Positions 61,446 to 64,000 of a stretch of DNA of 64,000 bases are shown here, piece after piece; the stretch's first letter is position 1, and each line of letters opens with the position of its first letter. The notes beneath the pieces are model-generated. The model saw nothing but the letters and a program-made list of their open reading frames with translations, had not been told where the DNA came from and searched no databases. The position numbers and the translations under genes are program-made. Source of the DNA: Nocardia sp. NBC_01327 (GTDB taxonomy: Bacteria; Actinomycetota; Actinomycetes; Mycobacteriales; Mycobacteriaceae); assembly GCF_035958815.1 (NCBI RefSeq), contig NZ_CP108383.1:7502001-7566000 (forward strand). The letters run 5' to 3'.

Positions 61446-63398
61446 TCAGCTGTCGACGTGCACGTGCGGCCGCTGCGACCGGCGGGGCACGGCCCGGCGC
61501 AGGATCTCCCGCGTCACCGGAGCGACCTCACCCTCGCCGAAGAACATGAACCGCATGAGGTTGGTCAGCGGATTGCCCTCGGTCCATTCGAAATACACGT
61601 GCGGCGGAGCGCCGGTGCGATCTCGAATGGCCAGCAGGATGGCGGCAATACAGTTCGGCACGGCCGCGGCCTCGACCGAAAGAATGTGGTACTGGTCCAC
61701 ATCCACCTCGGTCACCAGCAATTCGGTGCTGAACTCCGAGGGGTCCCGGACGATGACCTCGAGGAAGAGGATCGGCTCCTCGGCGGGAATATGGCTCTCG
61801 CGCCGCTGATCGGCTTCCTTCTCCGCGTACTCCTCGGGCTCCCGATTGTCGATATCGTGCGTGACGATGCGGACCTCGCCGCGCGCGGCGAGATCGTCGA
61901 TCATCTGCCCGGCCTTCTCGTCGAAGGTCACGTGCACGGCCCGCAGTTCGAAGGCCCGGCGGAAGCGGGAAGCGAAGGACACCACCAGGATCGCCAGAAT
62001 GAACAGCAGCGCCAGCTGCGCGCCCTCGGGCTTCTCGATCACATTGTCGATGGTGGTGTAGACGAAGATCGCCGACACCACACCGAACGCGAACACCCGC
62101 GAACGCTGCTTCTTGCGCGCCGCCGACAGCGTCACCGCGACCGCCGCGGAGGTGATGAGCACCAGCACACCGGTCGCGTACGCCGCGCCCTGCGCATCGA
62201 CGCTGGCATTGAAATACCAGGTGATGCCGAACGACACCGCCGCGAAAACCAGGACCAGCGGCCGAATCTGGCGCGCCCACTCCGGCGCCATGCCGAAGCG
62301 CGGCAGATAGCGCGGCACCAGATTCAGCAGGCCCGCCATGGCGGAGGCGCCGGCGAACCACAGGATGGCGATGGTGCTGATGTCGTAGACGGTGCCGAAG
62401 CCATTGCCCAGATACTGATGCGCCAGATACGCCAGCGCGCGGCCGTTGGCCGGTCCGCCGTCCTTGAACGCATCCTCCGGAATCAGGATGGTGGTGATGA
62501 AGCTGGTGATGATGAGGAAGCCGCTCATGATGAACGCGGCCGTGGTCAGCAGTTTGCGCGCGCCGACAATGCGCATGCGGGGGAATTCCTCGGTGTCCTC
62601 CGGGCAGCCCTTGATCTGCGGCATGACCGCCACGCCGGTCTCGAATCCCGAAAGACCAAGTGCCAGTTTCGGAAACACCAGCAGCGCGACGCCGATCATG
62701 GCTATCGGACTGCCGTGCTGCGCGGTGAGCGCATGCGTCCAGTCGGTGACCATGGACCCGTGCTCGGCCACCTTGACGATGCCGACCACCGACACCACCA
62801 CGTTCAGCGCCAGATACACCCCGACCAGGACGACCGCGATGCTGATGGCCTCACTGAAGCCCTTGAGGAACACCGCCGCCAGCAGCGCGAGCAGCACCAG
62901 CGTGATGATCATGTTCTGGTCGTGCAGGAAACCCGGAACGTTCGGGTTCTCGACAATGTGCGCCGCACCGTCAGCCGCCGAGAGCGTCATGGTGATGGTG
63001 AAGTCGGTGGCCGCGAAGCCCAGCAGCACCAGAATCAGGATCTTGCCCCACCAATTGGGCAGGAAATTGGCGAGCATGGCGATCGAGCCGCCGCCGTGCG
63101 GACTCTCCTTGGCCACGCGCCGATAGACCGGCAGCGCGCCGAGCAGTGTGAGCGCCACCAGAACCAGGGTCGCCAGCGGCGAGAGCACGCCCGCGGCCAG
63201 CGCCGCGATACCGGGCTGATATCCGAGCGTCGAGAAGTAGTCGACACCGGTCAGGCACATCACCTTCCACCAGGAATGCTGATGTTCCTTGGGCGGGCGT
63301 TTGGTCATGGGCCCGGGTAGCTGGGAGTGCTGCTCCCCCGCGTCCTCGAGCAGCCAGGCCGCGAATCGCGAGCGTGGCTGTACGTCGGTCGTGGTCAA
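61446..63398 (-). CDS. APC-superfamily permease with soluble C-terminal domain
   Basis: 650 residues. About twelve membrane helices occupy residues 45-480, beginning WWKVMCLTGVDYFSTLGYQP and GIAALAAGVLSPLATLVLVA. The final 170 residues are soluble (FELRAVHVTFDEKAGQMIDD; PILFLEVIVRDPSEFSTELL) and end in Arg/His-rich PRRSQRPHVHVDS. The YFSTLGYQPGIA start is like large APC/KUP-related transporters with regulatory tails, for amino acids or potassium; the substrate cannot be fixed. It has its own promoter region with palindromic and direct repeats. Confidence 0.85.
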   Translation of the reverse strand: MTTTDVQPRSRFAAWLLEDAGEQHSQLPGPMTKRPPKEHQHSWWKVMCLTGVDYFSTLGYQPGIAALAAGVLSPLATLVLVALTLLGALPVYRRVAKESPHGGGSIAMLANFLPNWWGKILILVLLGFAATDFTITMTLSAADGAAHIVENPNVPGFLHDQNMIITLVLLALLAAVFLKGFSEAISIAVVLVGVYLALNVVVSVVGIVKVAEHGSMVTDWTHALTAQHGSPIAMIGVALLVFPKLALGLSGFETGVAVMPQIKGCPEDTEEFPRMRIVGARKLLTTAAFIMSGFLIITSFITTILIPEDAFKDGGPANGRALAYLAHQYLGNGFGTVYDISTIAILWFAGASAMAGLLNLVPRYLPRFGMAPEWARQIRPLVLVFAAVSFGITWYFNASVDAQGAAYATGVLVLITSAAVAVTLSAARKKQRSRVFAFGVVSAIFVYTTIDNVIEKPEGAQLALLFILAILVVSFASRFRRAFELRAVHVTFDEKAGQMIDDLAARGEVRIVTHDIDNREPEEYAEKEADQRRESHIPAEEPILFLEVIVRDPSEFSTELLVTEVDVDQYHILSVEAAAVPNCIAAILLAIRDRTGAPPHVYFEWTEGNPLTNLMRFMFFGEGEVAPVTREILRRAVPRRSQRPHVHVDS

Positions 63399-63445
63399 CA
63401 GAGTCCTCCCCGGAACCCATGTGTCCGGTTTCCCGGAGTCTGCAA

Positions 63446-63481
63446 TGACCTGGTCAATGTACTCACGACATAAACGACATA
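63446..63481 (-). promoter_or_regulatory. Promoter region with inverted and direct repeats upstream of the permease
   Basis: TGACC-T-GGTCA (63446-63456) is a perfect palindrome. ACGACATA occurs twice, at 63465-63472 and 63474-63481, nine bases apart. The AT-rich run TAAATATGTC on the minus strand may hold the -10 or -35 elements. These look like regulator-binding sites; the regulator is unknown. Confidence 0.45.
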
Positions 63482-63518
63482 TTTACACCCCGCGCCGTGA
63501 GTCGCGTAGACCGTTGTG

Positions 63519-64000
63519 CTAGCCGATGTACGCCGTGATCGCGTCCGCGAGGGAAGCCGCCAATCGGGCACGCCCGTCCGGGGATTCGAGCATGGCGATA
63601 TCACCCGAATCGCGCATATTGCCGCACTCGACCAGCGCGGCCGGGACCGTCGCGAAATTCAGTCCGGCCAGGTCCGCCCGCGGGTCCAGGCCATGGGAGC
63701 CGACATAGTTGGATTCGGTGAAGCCCTTGCCGTCCAGACCGTCGCGCAGCGCGGTGGCCAGCCGGATCGACGGATCGCCCTGCGCGTCATTGACCGCCGG
63801 CGAGGAGTAGGCGACATGGAACCCGTGGTCGCCCTCGGGAGCGCCGTCGGCGTGAATGGAGACCACCGCCGCCGCACCGACCCGATTGCCGAGCGTGCCG
63901 CGCTCGTCCACACACGGCCCCCAGCCGGTGTCGTTATCGCGGCTCATGACCACCTGGATGCCGCGCGCGGTCAGCAGATCCCGGACCTGCTGCGCCACAA
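63519..64000 (-). CDS. N-acetylmuramoyl-L-alanine amidase, C-terminal part (runs off the window)
   Basis: The last 160 residues of an amidase_3 (zinc-dependent) domain; the N-terminus lies beyond the window. VVSIHADGAPEGDHGFHVAY contains the second zinc-ligand region and PAALVECGNMRDSGDIAMLE the catalytic glutamate. Zinc ligand one should lie beyond the edge. The sequence resembles M. tuberculosis Rv3717 (Ami1), which cuts peptide stems from peptidoglycan. A GTG at 63998 could be read as a start, but the domain is incomplete without the upstream part. Confidence 0.9.
   Translation of the reverse strand, partial: VAQQVRDLLTARGIQVVMSRDNDTGWGPCVDERGTLGNRVGAAAVVSIHADGAPEGDHGFHVAYSSPAVNDAQGDPSIRLATALRDGLDGKGFTESNYVGSHGLDPRADLAGLNFATVPAALVECGNMRDSGDIAMLESPDGRARLAASLADAITAYIG

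Noticed and set aside
63399..63518. A c-di-AMP (ydaO) riboswitch upstream of the large APC permease
   Set aside because: The leader is only about 120 bases and the conserved ydaO segments are not visible; only promoter-like repeats are seen.

Overview
The window is GC-rich actinobacterial DNA. It most resembles Nocardia or a close mycolate-containing relative (Mycobacteriales). The main evidence is the block ahpE - DUF3052 gene - lipoprotein - aceE - PucR-type regulator - fabD - acpM - kasA - accD6, which matches the order of Mycobacterium tuberculosis Rv2238c-Rv2247 as I remember it, although kasB is missing. An Ag85-like mycolyltransferase, a DUF222/HNH (13E12-type) gene and an F420-type (Ddn-like) oxidoreductase fit the same group.

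Layout. (1) 1-3.9 kb is mobile DNA ending at a tRNA-Val(TAC) gene. It holds the start of an XRE-like regulator, a tyrosine integrase, and a 268-residue Ntn-hydrolase-like gene cut by a 1.32-kb IS3-family element; the gene can be rejoined across a TAT target duplication. (2) 4-14.5 kb is core metabolism: peroxiredoxin, pyruvate dehydrogenase E1 and the FAS-II cluster, with a perfect inverted repeat in front of fabD and a long hairpin in front of accD6. (3) 14.5-45.7 kb is mostly chromosomal housekeeping and secondary genes. They include exported lipoproteins, serine hydrolases, two transporters, agmatine deiminase, a fused PabAB, a TerD-HNH fusion, an MFS exporter with a KmtR-like ArsR sensor, a flavin monooxygenase with a changed Baeyer-Villiger fingerprint, an AfsR/SARP-type giant regulator, a solitary mraY and an orotate phosphoribosyltransferase relative. 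At 19-21.5 kb a DUF222/HNH gene sits beside a large imperfect inverted repeat.

(4) 45.8-53.95 kb is a tandem genomic island at a tRNA(CAT) gene. The tRNA 3' part occurs three times (45.78, 46.54 and inside the tRNA at 53.88 kb). Each inner unit carries a decayed copy of the same integrase N-terminus about 97 bp from its tRNA segment. The larger unit carries a polymorphic-toxin-like locus: a 1065-aa protein with a PD-(D/E)xK-like nuclease motif, flanked by two candidate immunity genes.

(5) 54-64 kb returns to chromosomal genes: a DUF4234 membrane protein, a Ddn-like protein, terC behind a yybP-ykoY-type manganese riboswitch with a visible Shine-Dalgarno switch, a GRDP-like protein next to a Gly/His/Cys-rich membrane protein, a tightly packed three-gene oxidative operon (PF10118-like di-metal protein, 2Fe-2S reductase, EphD-like hydrolase-SDR fusion), a large APC permease, and the C-terminal part of an N-acetylmuramoyl-L-alanine amidase that leaves the window.

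All functional calls rest on reading motifs and remembered family sequences. No database search was run.
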